A stretch of DNA of 64,000 bases from Hydractinia symbiolongicarpus (GCF_029227915.1 NC_079882.1:31302001-31366000), one strand, 5' to 3'. Shown: positions 11,373-23,750, counted from the stretch's first letter. Notes: generated from the letters alone by a model not told the origin. Numbers and translations are program-made.

Positions 11373-11575
11373 GAGTTTACTCCCTGGGTACTTTCTTTAT
11401 ATACTTTTGACTATACGGGTCGTGGCCAGGATTTAGGGGAAATCGCGGGTTTTTGTTTGACGGCGATTAAACTGCTTTTATTTAGCGTCTCATCAAAAAT
11501 GAAAACATTTTTGAAAACTACAAGTCTCACGCTATTTAGTGGTGAAAAAATAATTTAAAAAATCGTTCGGGAAAT
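11373..11575. repeat. F/G hybrid monomer
   Basis: The left part has the F signature (GGGTCGTGGCCAGGATTTAGG) split at the centre from the G signature on the right (GTTTGACGGCG, AAACTGC, CGCTATTTAG). Elsewhere F is followed by a whole G, so this single unit is the expected deletion product of an exchange between adjacent F and G monomers. Confidence 0.8.
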
Positions 11576-13403
11576 GAGTTTACTTCCTGGGTACTTTCTT
11601 TATATACTTTTGACTATACGGGCCGACTCCGGGATTTACGGGAAATCGCGTGTTTTCGTTTGCCGGCGATTAAACGTCTTTTATTCAGCGTCTCATCAAA
11701 AATAAAAACATTTTAAAAACTACAAGTCTCATGCGTTTTAGTGCTGAAAAAATATTTTAAAAAATCGTTCGAGAAATGAGTTTATTCCCTGGGTACTTTC
11801 TTTGTATACTTTTGACTATACGGACCGAGTCCGGGATTTACGGGAAATCGCGGGTTTTTGTTTGCCGGCGATTAAACTCCTTTTATTCAGCGTCTCATCA
11901 AAAATGAAAACATTTTTGAAAACTACAAGTCTCATGCGTTTTAGTGGTGAAACAATAATTTAAAAAATCGTTCGGATAATGAGTTTACTCCCTGGGTACT
12001 TTCTTTGTATACTTTGGACTATACGAGCCGAGTCCGGGATTTAGGGGAAGTCGCGGGTTTTGGGTTTGCAGGCGATTAAAATTCTTTTACTCAGCGTCTC
12101 ATCAAAAATGTACACATTTTCGAAAACTACAAGTCTCATGCGTTTTACTGGTAAAAAAATAATTTAAAAAATCGTTCGGGAAATGAGTTTACTCCCTGGG
12201 TACTTTCTTTGTATACTTTTGACTATACGGGCCGAGTCCGGGATTTACGCGAAATCGCGGGTTTTCGTTTGCCGGCGATTGCACTTCTTTTATTCAGCGT
12301 CTCATCAAAAATGAAAACATTTTTAAAAACTACATGTCTCTTGCGTTTTAGTGCTGAAAAAATAATTTAAAAAATCGTTCGAGAAATGAGTTTACTTCTT
12401 GGGTACTTTCTTTGTATACTTTTGACTATACGGACCGCGTCCGGGATTTACGGGAAATCGCGGGTTTTGGTTTGCCGGCGATTAAACTCCTTTTATTCAC
12501 CGTCTCATCAAAAATGAAAACATTTTTGAAAACTACAAGTCTCATGCGTTTTAGTGGTGAAAAAATAATTTAAAAAATCGTTCGGATAATGAGTTTACTC
12601 CCTGGGTACTTTCTTTGTATACTTTGGACTATACGAGCCGAGTCCGGGATTTAGGGGAAGTCGCGGGTTTTGGGTTTGCAAGCGATTAAACTTCTTTTAC
12701 TCAGCGTCTCATCAAAAATGTAAACATTTTCAAAAACTACAAGTCTCATGCGTTTTACTGGTAAAAAAATAATTTAAAAAATCGTTCGGGAAATGAGTTT
12801 ACTCCCTGGGTACTTTCTTTGTATACTTTTGACTATACGGGCCAAGTCCGGGATTTACGCGAAATCGCGGGTTTTCGTTTGCCGGCGATTGCACTTCTTT
12901 TATTCAGCGTCTCATCAAAAATGAAAATATTTTTGAAAACTACAAGTCTCATGCGTTTTAGTGGTGAAAAAATAATTTAAAAAATCGTTCGAGAAATGAG
13001 TTTACTTCTTGGGTACTTTCTTTGTATACTTTTGACTATACGGGCCGAGTCCGGGATTTACGGGAAATCGCGGGTTTTCGTTTGCCGGCGATTAAACTTC
13101 TTTTATTCAGCGTCTCATCAAAAATGAAAACATTTTTGAAAACTACAAGTCTCATGCGTTTTAGTGGTGAAAAAATAATTTAAAAAATCGTTCGGGAAAT
13201 GAGTTTACTCCCTGGGTACTTTCTTTGTATACTTTTGACTATACGGGCCGAGTCCGGGATTTACGCGATATCGCGGGTTTTCGTTTGCCGGCGATTACAC
13301 TTCTTTCATTCCGCGTCACATCAAAAATGAAAACATTTTTGGTAACTACAAGTCTCATGCGTTTTAGTGCTAAAAAACTAAATTAAAAAATCGTTTGTGA
13401 AAT
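11576..13403. repeat. Mosaic zone: D, A2, B, E, K/A2, B, E, K, P
   Basis: Nine ordinary monomers run between divergent cassettes. B-E pairs occur twice (B near 11982 and 12589), the first with private TACACATTTT at 12111. The last monomer (13201) is type P with the palindrome CGCGATATCGCG, TTCATTCCGCGTCACATC and TTTTGGTAAC. No regular HOR period is kept here. Confidence 0.7.
13264..13275. repeat. 12-bp perfect palindrome CGCGATATCGCG in type P monomer
   Basis: The usual centre ACGCGAAATCGCG (a 5-bp-arm dyad with an AA loop) becomes a perfect 12-bp palindrome here. The same palindrome lies at 17730-17741, 22799-22810, 27671-27682, 38970-38981 and 53584-53595. At 49118-49129 the last base is changed (CGCGATATCGCA). 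In every case the P monomer is directly followed by an F monomer. Confidence 0.9.
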
Positions 13404-14215
13404 GAGTTTACTCCCTGGGTACTTTCTTTATATACTTTTGACTATACGGGTCGTGGCCAGGATTTAGGGGAAATCGCCGGTTTTCGTTTGCCAACGATTA
13501 AACTTCTTTTATTCAGCGTCTCATCAAAAATGTAAACATTTTCGAATACTAAAGTCTCATTCGTTCTAGTGGTGCAGAAATAATTTGAAAAATCGTTCAG
13601 GAAATCAGTTTACTCCCTGGGTACTTCTTTTTATATATTTTCGACTATACGGGCCAAACCCAAGATTTACGGGAAATCGCGGGTTTTTGTTTGCCGGCGA
13701 TTAAACTGCTTTTATTCAGCGTCTCATCAAAAATGAAAACATTTTTGAAAACTACAAGTCTCATGCTATTTAGTGGTGAAAAAATAATTTAAAAAATCGT
13801 TCGGGAAATGAGTTTACACTCTGGGTACTTTCTTTGTATACATTTGACCATAAGGGCCGATCCCGGGAGTTAGGGGAAATCGCGGGTTTTTGTTTGCCGG
13901 CGATTAAACTTCTTTTATTCAGCGTTTCATCAAATATGAAAACATTTCTGAATGCTACAAGTCTGATTCGTTTTAGTTGTGCAAAAATAATTTGAAATAT
14001 CGTTCGGGAAATCAGTTGACTCCCTGGGTACTTTCTTTGTATACTTTTGACTATACTGGCCGAGTCCGGGACTTACGGGAAATCGTGGGTTTTGGTTTGC
14101 CGGTGATTAAACTTCTTTTATTCAGCGTCTCATCAAAAATAAAAACATTTTTGAAAACTACAAGTCTCATGCGTTTTACTGGTGAAAAAATAATTTAAAG
14201 AATAGTTCGAGAAAT
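13404..14215. repeat. Divergent cassette F-G-H-I
   Basis: Monomers start at 13404 (F), 13606 (G), 13810 (H) and 14013 (I). F has GGTCGTGGCCAGG, GAATACTAAAG and TTCTAGTGGTGCAG. G has TACTTCTTTTTATATATTTTCG, given here only as a CTTCTTTTTATATATTTT core, plus GCCAAACCC and AAACTGC. H has TTACACTCTGGG, GATCCCGGGAGTTAGG and GCGTTTCATC. I has CTATACTGGCC, GGGACTTACGG and GCCGGTGATTAAAC. They are visibly more diverged from the array average than other types. Partner in the second large copy: 39110. Confidence 0.85.
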
Positions 14216-16246
14216 GAGTTTACTCCCTCGGTACTTTCTTTGTATACTTTTGACTAAACGGGCCGACTCCGGGATTTACGGGAAATCGCGTGTTTTCGTT
14301 TGCCGGCGATTAAACTTCTTTTATTCAGCGTCTCATCAAAAATGAAAACATTTTTAAAAACTACAAGTCTCATGCGTTTTAGTGCTGAAAAAATATTTTA
14401 AAAAATCGTTCGAGAAATGAGTTTACTCCCTGGGTACTTTCTTTGTATACTTTGGACTACACGAGCCGAGTCCGGGATTTAGGGGAAGTCGCGGGTTTTG
14501 GGGTTGCAGGCGATTAAACTTTTTTTACTCAGCGTCTCATCAAAAATGTAAACATTTTCAAATACTACAAGTCTCATGCGTTTTACTGGTAAAAAAATAA
14601 TTTAAAAAATCGTTCGGGAAATGAGTTTACTCCCTGGGTACTTTCTTTGTATACTTTTGACTATACGGGCCGAGTCCGGGATTTACGCGAAATCGCGGGT
14701 TTTCGTTTGCTGGCGATTGCACTTCTTTTATTCAGCGTCTCATTAAAAATGAAAACATTTTTAAAAACTACATGTCTCATGCGTTTTAGTGCTGAAAAAA
14801 TAATTTAAAAAATCGTTCGAGAAATGAGTTTACTTCTTGGGTACTTTCTTTTTATACTTTTGACTATACGGGCCGAGTCCGGGATTTACGGAAAATCGCG
14901 GGTTTTTGTTTGCCGGCGATTAAACTTCTTTTATTCAGCGTCTCATCAAAAATGAAAACATTTTCGAAAACTACAAGTCTCATGCGTTTTAGTGGTAAAA
15001 AAATAATTTAAAAAATCGTTCGGGAAATGAGTTTACTCCCTGGGTACTTTCTTTGTATACTTTTGACTATACGGGCCGAGTCCGGGATTTACGGGAAATC
15101 ACGTGTTTTCGTTTGCCGGCGATTAAACTTCTTTTATTCAGCGTCTCATCAAAAATGAAAACATTTTTAAAAACTACAAGTCTCATGCGTTTTAGTGCTG
15201 AAAAAATAATTTAAAAAATCGTTCGAGAAATGAGTTTACTTCTTGGGTACTTTCTTTGTATACTTTCGACTATACGGGCCGAGTCCGGGATTTACGGGAA
15301 ATCGCGGGTTTTCGTTTGCCGGCGATTAAACTTCTTTTATTCAGCGTCTCATCAAAAATGAAAACATTTTTGAAAACTACAAGTCTCATGCGTTTTACTG
15401 GTAAAAAAATAATTTAAAAAATCGTACGGGAAATGAGTTTACTCCCCGGGTACTTCCTTTGTATACTTTTGACTATACGGGCCGGATCCGGGATTTACGC
15501 GAAATCGCGGATTTTCGTTTGCCGGCGATTACACTTCTTTTATTCAGCGTCTCATCAATAATGAAAACATTTTTGAAAACTACAAGTCTCATGCGTTTTA
15601 GTGCTAAAAAACTAATTTAAAAAATCGTTATTGAAATGAGTTTACTCCCTGGGTACTTTCTTTATATACTTTTGACTATACGGGCCGAGTCCGGGATTTA
15701 CGGGAAATCGCGTGTTTTCATTGGCCGGCGATTAAACTTCTTTTATTCAGCGTCTCATCAAAAATGAAAACATTTTAAAAACTACAAGTCTCATGCGTTT
15801 TAGTGGTGAAAAAATTATTTAAAAAATCGTTCGGATAATGAGTTTACTCCCTGGGTACTTTCTTTGTATACTTTGGACTATACGAGCCGAGTCCGGGATT
15901 TAGGGGAAGTCGCGGGTTTTGGGTTTGCAGGCGATTAAACTTCTTTTACTCAGCGTCTCATCAAAAATGTAAACATTTTCGAAAACTACAAGTCTCATGC
16001 GTTTTACTGGTAAAAAAATAATTTAAAAAATCATTCGGGAAATGAGTTTACTCCCTGGGTACTTTCTTTTTATACTTTTGACTATACGGGCCGAGTCCGG
16101 GATTTACGCGAAATCGCGGGTTTTCGTTTGCCGGCGATTACACTTCTTTCATTCAGCGTCTCATCAAAAATGAAAACATTTTTGATAACTACAAGTCCCA
16201 TGCGTTTTAGTGCTAAAAAACTAATTTATAAAATCGTTTGTGAAAT
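14216..16246. repeat. HOR-like run D-B-E-K-L-M-C-D-B-P'
   Basis: Ten monomers follow the 8-mer order but lack A2. The C unit near 15435 has CATCAATAATG, and the next D is the ATTG variant. The last monomer (about 16044) resembles P (TTCATTCAGC, TTGATAAC, GTCCCATG) but keeps CGCGAAATCGCG rather than the palindrome. In the second large copy six of these monomers are missing. Confidence 0.7.
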
Positions 16247-16652
16247 GAGTTTACTCCCTGGGTACTTTCTTTATATACTTTTGACTATACGGGTCGTGGC
16301 CAGGATTTAGGGGAAATCGCGGGTTTTTGTTTGCCAACGATTAAACTTCTTTTATTCAGCGTCTCATCAAAAATGTAAACATTTTCGAATACTAAAGTCT
16401 CATTCGTTCTAGTGGTGCAGAAATAATTTGAAAAATCGTTCAGGAAATCAGTATACTTCCTGGGTACTTCTTTTTATAAATTTTCGACTATACGGGCCTA
16501 ACCCGAGATTTACGGGAAATCACGGGTTTTTGTTTGACGGCAATTAAACTGCTTTTATTTAGCGTCTCATCAAAAATGAAAACATTTTTGAAAACTACAA
16601 GTCTCATGCTATTTAATGGTGAAAAAATAATTTAAAAAATCGTTCGGGAAAT
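16247..16652. repeat. Divergent cassette F-G
   Basis: F starts at 16247 and G at 16449 (CAGTATACTTCC, GGCCTAACCC, TTTGACGGCAATT, CTATTTAATGG). H and I are absent, and an ordinary D monomer follows at 16653. The partner is 40735-41140, whose G shares CAGTATACT. Confidence 0.82.
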
Positions 16653-17869
16653 GAGTTTACTCCCTGGGTACTTTCTTTATATACTTTTGACTATACGGGC
16701 CGACTCCGGGATTTACGGGAAATCGCGTGTTTTCGTTTGCCGGCGATTACACTTCTTTTATTCAGCGTCTCATCAAAAATGAAAACATTTTAAAAACTAC
16801 AAGTCTCATGCGTTTTAGTGCTGAAAAAATATTTTAAAAAATCGTTCGAGAAATGAGTTTATTCCCTGGGTAATTTCTTTGTATACTTTTGACTATACGG
16901 ACCGAGTCCGGGATTTACGGGAAATCGCGGGTTTTCGTTTGCCGGCGATTAAACTCCTTTTATTCAGCGTCTCATCAAAAATGAAAACATTTTTGAAAAC
17001 TACAAGTCTCATGCGTTTTAGTGGTAAAACAATAATTTAAAAAATCGTTCGGATAATGAGTTTACTCCCTGGGTACTTTCTTTGTATACTTTGGACTATA
17101 CGAGCCGAGTCCGGGATTTAGGGGAAGTCGCGGGTTTTGGGTTTGCAGGCGATTAAACTTCTTTTACTCAGCGTCTCATCAAAAATGTAAACATTTTCAA
17201 AATCTACAAGTCTCATGCGTTTTACTGGTAAAAAAATAATTTAAAAAATCGTTCGGGAAATGAGTTTACTCCCTGGGTACTTTCTTTGTATACTTTTGAC
17301 TATACGGGCCGAGTCCGGGATTTACGCGAAATCGCGGGTTTTCGTTTGCCGGCGATTGCACTTCTTTTAATCAGCGTCTCATCAAAAATGAAAACATTTT
17401 TAAAAACTACATGTCTCTTGCGTTTTAGTGCTGAAAAAATAATTTAAAAAATCGTTCGAGAAATGAGTTTACTTCTTGGGTACTTTCTTTGTATACTTTT
17501 GACTATACGGGCCGAGTCCGGGATTTACGGGAAATCGCGGGTTTTCGTTTGCCGGCGATTAAACTTCTTTTATTCAGCGTCTCATCAAAAATGAAAACAT
17601 TTTTGAAAACTACAAGTTTCATGCGTTTTAGTGGTGAAAAAATAATTTAAAAAATTGTTCGGGAAATGAGTTTACTCCCTGGGTACTTTCTTTGTTACTT
17701 TTGACTATACGGGCCGAGTCCGGGATTTACGCGATATCGCGGGTTTTCGTTTGCCGGCGATTACACTTCTTTCATTCCGCATCTCATCAAAAATGAAAAC
17801 ATTTTTGATAACTACAAGTCTCATGCGTTTTAGTGCTAAAAAACTAATTTAAAAAATCGTTTGTGAAAT
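16653..17869. repeat. Six ordinary monomers D-A2-B-E-K-P
   Basis: The run ends in a P monomer that carries the 12-bp palindrome at 17730. That P unit also has a shortened TTTGTTAC in place of TTTGTATAC near 17692, a 2-bp deletion that destroys the GTATAC site. The corresponding stretch at 41141-41546 keeps only a D and an A2/P hybrid. Confidence 0.7.
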
Positions 17870-18478
17870 GAGTTTACTCCCTGGGTACTTTCTTTATATA
17901 CTTTTGACTATACGGGTCTTGGCCAGGATTTAGGGGAAATCGCGGGTTTTCGTTTGCCAACGATTAAACTTCTTTTATTTAGCGTCTCATCAAAAATGTA
18001 AACATTTTCGAATACTAAAGTCTCATTCGTTCTAGTGGTACAGAAATAATTTGAAAAATCGTTCAGGAAATCAGTTTACTCCCTGGGTACTTCTTTTTAT
18101 ATATTTTCGACTATACGGGCCAAACCCGAGATTTACGGAAAATCGCGGGTTTTTGTTTGCCGGCGATTAAACTGCTTTTATTCAGCGTCTCATCAAAAAT
18201 GAAAACATTTTTGAAAACTACAAGTCTCATGCTATTTTGTGGTGCAAAAATAATTTAAAAAATCGTTCGGGAAATGAGTTTACTCCCTGGGTACTTTCTT
18301 TGTATACTTTTGACTATAAGGGCCGATCCCGGGAGTTAGGGGAAATCGCGGGTTTTGGTTTGCCGGCGATTAAACTTCTTTTATTTAGCGTTTCATCAAA
18401 TATGAAAACATTTCTGAATGCTACAAGTCTGATTCGTTTTAGTGGTGCAAAAATAATTGGAAATATCGTTCGGGAAAT
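17870..18478. repeat. Divergent cassette F-G-H
   Basis: F starts at 17870, G at 18072 and H at 18276. This H subtype reads TTACTCCCTGGG and TTTAGCGTTTC, unlike the TTACACTCTGGG subtype of the F-G-H-I cassettes. It is followed at 18479 by a unit with the CAGTTTAC head of I but the body of B, an I/B exchange product. Partners are 41547-42155 and 46418-47026. Confidence 0.82.
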
Positions 18479-19086
18479 CAGTTTACTCCCTGGGTACTTT
18501 CTTTGTATACTTTGGACTATACGAGCCGAGTCCGGGATTTAGGGGAAGTCGCGGGTTTTGGGTTTGCAGGCGATTAAACTTCTTTTACTCAGCGTCTCAT
18601 CAAAAATGTAAACATTTTCGAAAACTACAAGTCTCATGCGTTTTAGTGCTGAAAAATAATTTAAAAAATCGTTCGAGAAATGAGTTTACTTCTTGGGTAC
18701 TTTCTTTGTATACTTTTGACTATACGGGCCGAGTCCGGGATTTACGGGAAGTTGCGGGTTTTCGTTTGCCGGCGATTAAACTTCTTTTATTTAGCGTCTC
18801 ATCAAAAATGAAAACATTTTTGAAAACTACAAGTCTCATGCGTTTTACTGGTAAAAAAATAATTTAAAAAATCGTACGGGAAATGAGTTTACTCCCTGGG
18901 TACTTCCTTTGTATACTTTTGACTATACGGGCCGGATCCGGGATTTACGCAAAATCGCAGATTTTCGTTTGCCGGCGAATACACTTCTTTTATTCAGCGT
19001 CTCATCAAAAATGAAAACATTTTTGAAAACTACAAGTCTCATGCGTTTTAGTGCTAAAAAACTATTTAAAAAATCGTTTGTGAAAT

Positions 19087-19695
19087 GAGTTTACTCCCTG
19101 GGTACTTTCTTTATATACTTTTGACTATACGGGCTGACTCCGGGATTTACGGGAAATCGCGTGTTTTCGTTTGCCGGCGATTAAACTTCTTTTATTCAGC
19201 GTCTCATCAAAAATGAAAACATTTTAAAAACTACAAGTCTCATGCGTTTTAGTGCTGAAAAAATAATTTAAAAAATCGTTCGGGAAATGAGTTTACTCCC
19301 TGGGTACTTTCTTTGTATACTTTTGACTATACGGACCGAGTCCGGGATTTACGGGAAATCGCTGGTTTTCGTTTGCCGGCGATTAAACTTCTTTTATTCA
19401 GCGTCTCATCAAAAATGAAAACATTTTTGAAAACTACAAGTCTCATGCGTTGTAGTGGTGAAAAAATAATTTAAAAAATCGTTCGGATAATGAGTTTACT
19501 CCCTGGGTACTTTCTTTGTATACTTTGGACTACACGAGCCGAGTCCGGGATTTAGGGGAAGTCGCGGGTTTTGCGTTTGCAGGCGATTAAACTTCTTTTA
19601 CTCAGCGTCTCATCAAAAATGTAAACATTTTCGAAAACTACAAGTCTCATTCGTTTTACTGGTGAAAAAATAATTTAAAAAATCGTTCGGGAAAT
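19087..19695. repeat. D-A2-B trimer, copy 1
   Basis: Private markers are GGGCTGACTCC, TTGTAGTGG, GACTACACGAG and TTTTGCGTTTGCAGG. All are repeated in the trimers at 20303 and 20911. It is followed by E, K and an L/C hybrid (about 20102-20302) that skips M. Confidence 0.8.
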
Positions 19696-20302
19696 GAGTT
19701 TACTCCCTGGGTACTTTCTTTGTATACTTTTGACTATACGGGCCGAGTCCGGGACTTACGCGAAATCGCGGGTTTTCGTTTGCTGGCGATTGCACTTCTT
19801 TTATTCAGCGTCTCATCAAAAATGAAAACATTGTTAAAAACTACATGTCTCATGCGTTTTAGTGCTGAAAAAATAATTTAAAAAATCGTTCGAGAAATGA
19901 GTTTACTTCTTGGGTACTTTCTTTTTATACTTTTGACTATACGGGCCGAGTCCGGGATTTACGGGAAATCGCGGGTTTTCGTTTGCCGGCGATTAAACTT
20001 CTTTTATTCAGCGTCTCATCAAAAATGAAAACATTTTCGAAAACTACAAGTCTCATGCGTTTTAGTGGTGAAAAAATAATTTAAAAAATCGTTCGGGAAA
20101 TGAGTTTACTCCCTGGGTACTTTCTTTGTATACTTTTGAATATACGGGCCGACTCCGGGATTTACGGAAATCACGTGTTTTCGTTTGCCGGCGATTAAAC
20201 TTCTTTTATTCAGCGTCTCATCAAAAATGAAAACATTTTTGAAAACTACAAGTCTCATGCGTTTTAGTGCTAAAAAACTATTTAAAAAATCGTTTGTGAA
20301 AT

Positions 20303-20910
20303 GAGTTTACTCCCTGGGTACTTTCTTTATATACTTTTGACTATACGGGCTGACTCCGGGATTTACGGGAAATCGCGTGTTTTCGTTTGCCGGCGATTAA
20401 ACTTCTTTTATTCAGCGTCTCATCAAAAATGAAAACATTTTAAAAACTACAAGTCTCATGCGTTTTAGTGCTGAAAAAATAATTTAAAAAATCGTTCGGG
20501 AAATGAGTTTACTCCCTGGGTACTTTCTTTGTATACTTTTGACTATACGGACCGAGTCCGGGATTTACGGGAAATCGCTGGTTTTCGTTTGCCGGCGATT
20601 AAACTTCTTTTATTCAGCGTCTCATCAAAAATGAAAACATTTTTGAAAACTACAAGTCTCATGCGTTGTAGTGGTGAAAAAATAATTTAAAAAATCGTTC
20701 GGATAATGAGTTTACTCCCTGGGTACTTTCTTTGTATACTTTGGACTACACGAGCCGAGTCCGGGATTTAGGGGAAGTCGCGGGTTTTGCGTTTGCAGGC
20801 GATTAAACTTCTTTTACTCAGCGTCTCATCAAAAATGTAAACATTTTCGAAAACTACAAGTCTCATTCGTTTTAGTGCTAAAAAACTATTTAAAAAATCG
20901 TTTGTGAAAT
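20303..20910. repeat. D-A2-B trimer, copy 2, 608 bp
   Basis: It carries the same private markers as 19087-19695. Its B monomer switches at its right end to the C-type tail (AGTGCTAAAAAACTATTT) near 20870-20890 and runs directly into another D, which makes it the unit of a local three-monomer tandem duplication. Confidence 0.8.
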
Positions 20911-21519
20911 GAGTTTACTCCCTGGGTACTTTCTTTATATACTTTTGACTATACGGGCTGACTCCGGGATTTACGGGAAATCGCGTGTTTTCGTTTGCCG
21001 GCGATTAAACTTCTTTTATTCAGCGTCTCATCAAAAATGAAAACATTTTAAAAACTACAAGTCTCATGCGTTTTAGTGCTGAAAAAATAATTTAAAAAAT
21101 CGTTCGGGAAATGAGTTTACTCCCTGGGTACTTTCTTTGTATACTTTTGACTATACGGACCGAGTCCGGGATTTACGGGAAATCGCTGGTTTTCGTTTGC
21201 CGGCGATTAAACTTCTTTTATTCAGCGTCTCATCAAAAATGAAAACATTTTTGAAAACTACAAGTCTCATGCGTTGTAGTGGTGAAAAAATAATTTAAAA
21301 AATCGTTCGGATAATGAGTTTACTCCCTGGGTACTTTCTTTGTATACTTTGGACTACACGAGCCGAGTCCGGGATTTAGGGGAAGTCGCGGGTTTTGCGT
21401 TTGCAGGCGATTAAACTTCTTTTACTCAGCGTCTCATCAAAAATGTAAACATTTTCGAAAACTACAAGTCTCATTCGTTTTACTGGTGAAAAAATAATTT
21501 AAAAAATCGTTCGGGAAAT
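20911..21519. repeat. D-A2-B trimer, copy 3
   Basis: It has the same markers again, ending in the ordinary B tail (CATTCGTTTTACTGGTG) and followed by E-K-L-M. I found no internal difference from copies 1 and 2 by eye, so the amplification looks recent. Confidence 0.8.
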
Positions 21520-22938
21520 GAGTTTACTCCCTGGGTACTTTCTTTGTATACTTTTGACTATACGGGCCGAGTCCGGGACTTACGCGAAATCGCGGGTTTT
21601 CGTTTGCTGGCGATTGCACTTCTTTTATTCAGCGTCTCATCAAAAATGAAAACATTTTTAAAAACTACATGTCTCATGCGTTTTAGTGCTGAAAAAATAA
21701 TTTAAAAAATCGTTCGAGAAATGAGTTTACTTCTTGGGTACTTTCTTTTTATACTTTTGACTATACGGGCCGAGTCCGGGATTTACGGGAAATCGCGGGT
21801 TTTCGTTTGCCGGCGATTAAACTTCTTTTATTCAGCGTCTCATCAAAAATGAAAACATTTTCGAAAACTACAAGTCTCATGCGTTTTAGTGGTGAAAAAA
21901 TAATTTAAAAAATCGTTCGGGAAATGAGTTTACTCCCTGGGTACTTTCTTTGTATACTTTTGAATATACGGGCCGACTCCGGGATTTACGGAAATCACGT
22001 GTTTTCGTTTGCCGGCGATTAAACTTCTTTTATTCAGCGTCTCATCAAAAATGAAAACATTTTTAAAAACTACAAGTCTCATGCGTTTTAGTGCTGAAAA
22101 AATAATTTAAAAAATCGTTCGAGAAATGAGTTTACTTCTTGGGTACTTTCTTTGTATACTTTTGACTATACGGGCCGAGTCCGGGATTTACGGGAAATCG
22201 CGGGTTTTTGTTTGCCGGCGATTAAACTTCTTTTATTCAGCGTCTCATCAAAAATGAAAACATTTTTGAAAACTACAAGTCTCATGCGTTTTACTGGTAA
22301 AAAAATAATTTAAAAAATCGTACGGGAAAGGAGTTTACTCCCTGGGTACTTCCTTTGTATACTTTTGACTATACGGGCCGGATCCGGGATTTACGCGAAA
22401 TCGCGGATTTTCGTTTGCCGGCGATTACACTTCTTTTATTCAGCGTCTCATCAAAAATGAAAACATTTTAAAAACTACAAGTCTCATGCGTTTTAGTGCT
22501 GAAAAAATAATTTAAAAAATCGTTCGGGAAATAAGTTTACTCCCTGGGTACTTTCTTTGTATACTTTTGACTATACGGACCGAGTCCGGGATTTGCGGGA
22601 AATCGCTGGTTTTCGTTTGCCGGCGATTAAACTTCTTTTATTCAGCGTCTCATCAAAAATGAAAACATTTTTGAAAACTACAAGTCTCATGCGTTTTAGT
22701 GGTGAAAAAAGAATTTAAAAAATCGTTCGGATAATGAGTTTACTCCCTGGGTACTTTCTTTGTATACTTTTGACTATACGGGCCGAGTCCGGGATTTACG
22801 CGATATCGCGGGTTTTCGTTTGCCGGCGATTACACTTCTTTCATTCCGCGTCACATCAAAAATGAAAACATTTTTGATAACTACAAGTCTCATGCGTTTT
22901 AGTGCTAAAAAACTAAATTAAAAAATCCTTTGTGAAAT

Positions 22939-23750
22939 GAGTTTACTCCCTGGGTACTTTCTTTATATACTTTTGACTATACGGGTCGTGGCCAGGATTT
23001 AGGGGAAATCGCGGGTTTTCGTTTGCCAACGATTAAACTTCTTTTATTCACCGTCTCATCAAAAATGTAAACATTTTCGAATACTAAAGTCTCATTCGTT
23101 CTAGTGGTGCAGAAGTAATTTGAAAAATCGTTCAGGAAATCAGTTTACTCCCTGGGTACTTCTTTTTATATATTTTCGACTATACGGGCCAAACCCGAGA
23201 TTTACGGGAAATCGCGGGTTTTTGTTTGCCTGCGATTAAACTGCTTTTATTCAGCGTCTCATCAAAAATGAAAACATTTTTGAAAACTACAAGTCTCATG
23301 CTATTTAGTGGTGAAAAAATAATTTAAAAAATCGTTCGGGAAATGAGTTTACACTCTGGGTACTTTCTTTGTATACTTTTGACTATAGGGGCCGATCCCG
23401 GGAGTTAGGGGAAATCGCGGGTTTTGGTTTGCCGGCGATTAAACTTCTTTTATTCAGCGTTTCATCAAATATGAAAACATTTCTGAATGCTACAAGTCTG
23501 ATTCGTTTTAGTGGTGCAAAAATAATTTGAAATATCGTTCGGGAAATCAGTTTACTCCCTGGGTACTTTCTTTGTATACTTTTGACTATACTGGCCGAGT
23601 CCGGGACTTACGGGAAATCGTGGGTTTTGGTTTGCCGGTGATTAAACTTCTTTTATTCAGCGTCTCATCAAAAATAAAAACATTTTTGAAAACTACAAGT
23701 CTCATGCGTTTTACTGGTGAAAAAATAATTTAAAAAATAGTTCGGGAAAT
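22939..23750. repeat. Divergent cassette F-G-H-I
   Basis: Monomers start at 22939, 23141, 23345 and 23548. G has TTTGCCTGCG, and H has the TTACACTCTGGG head and CTATAGGGGCC. The preceding P monomer has the perfect palindrome and TCCTTTGTG. Partner 49258-50069 at offset 26,319 bp shares CTATAGGGGCC. Confidence 0.86.

Larger units (their letters stand above)
18479..22938. repeat. 8-mer-derived zone with trimer amplification
   Basis: After the I/B hybrid come K/M and C, then three D-A2-B trimers, E-K-L segments at about 19696 and 21520, M, C/D and A2, and a final P monomer with the palindrome at 22799. The E-K-L segments share GGGACTTACGCG and ACGGAAATCACG. The zone corresponds to the pair of clean 8-mers at 42562-45809 in the second large copy. 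Confidence 0.7.

Noticed and set aside
18457-18867. The longest open frame, 136 codons on the plus strand
   Set aside because: It starts at TTG, spans two monomers in two different frames of the repeat, and exists only because of the I/B hybrid and a one-base-short tail near 18651. There is no domain, signal or codon pattern.
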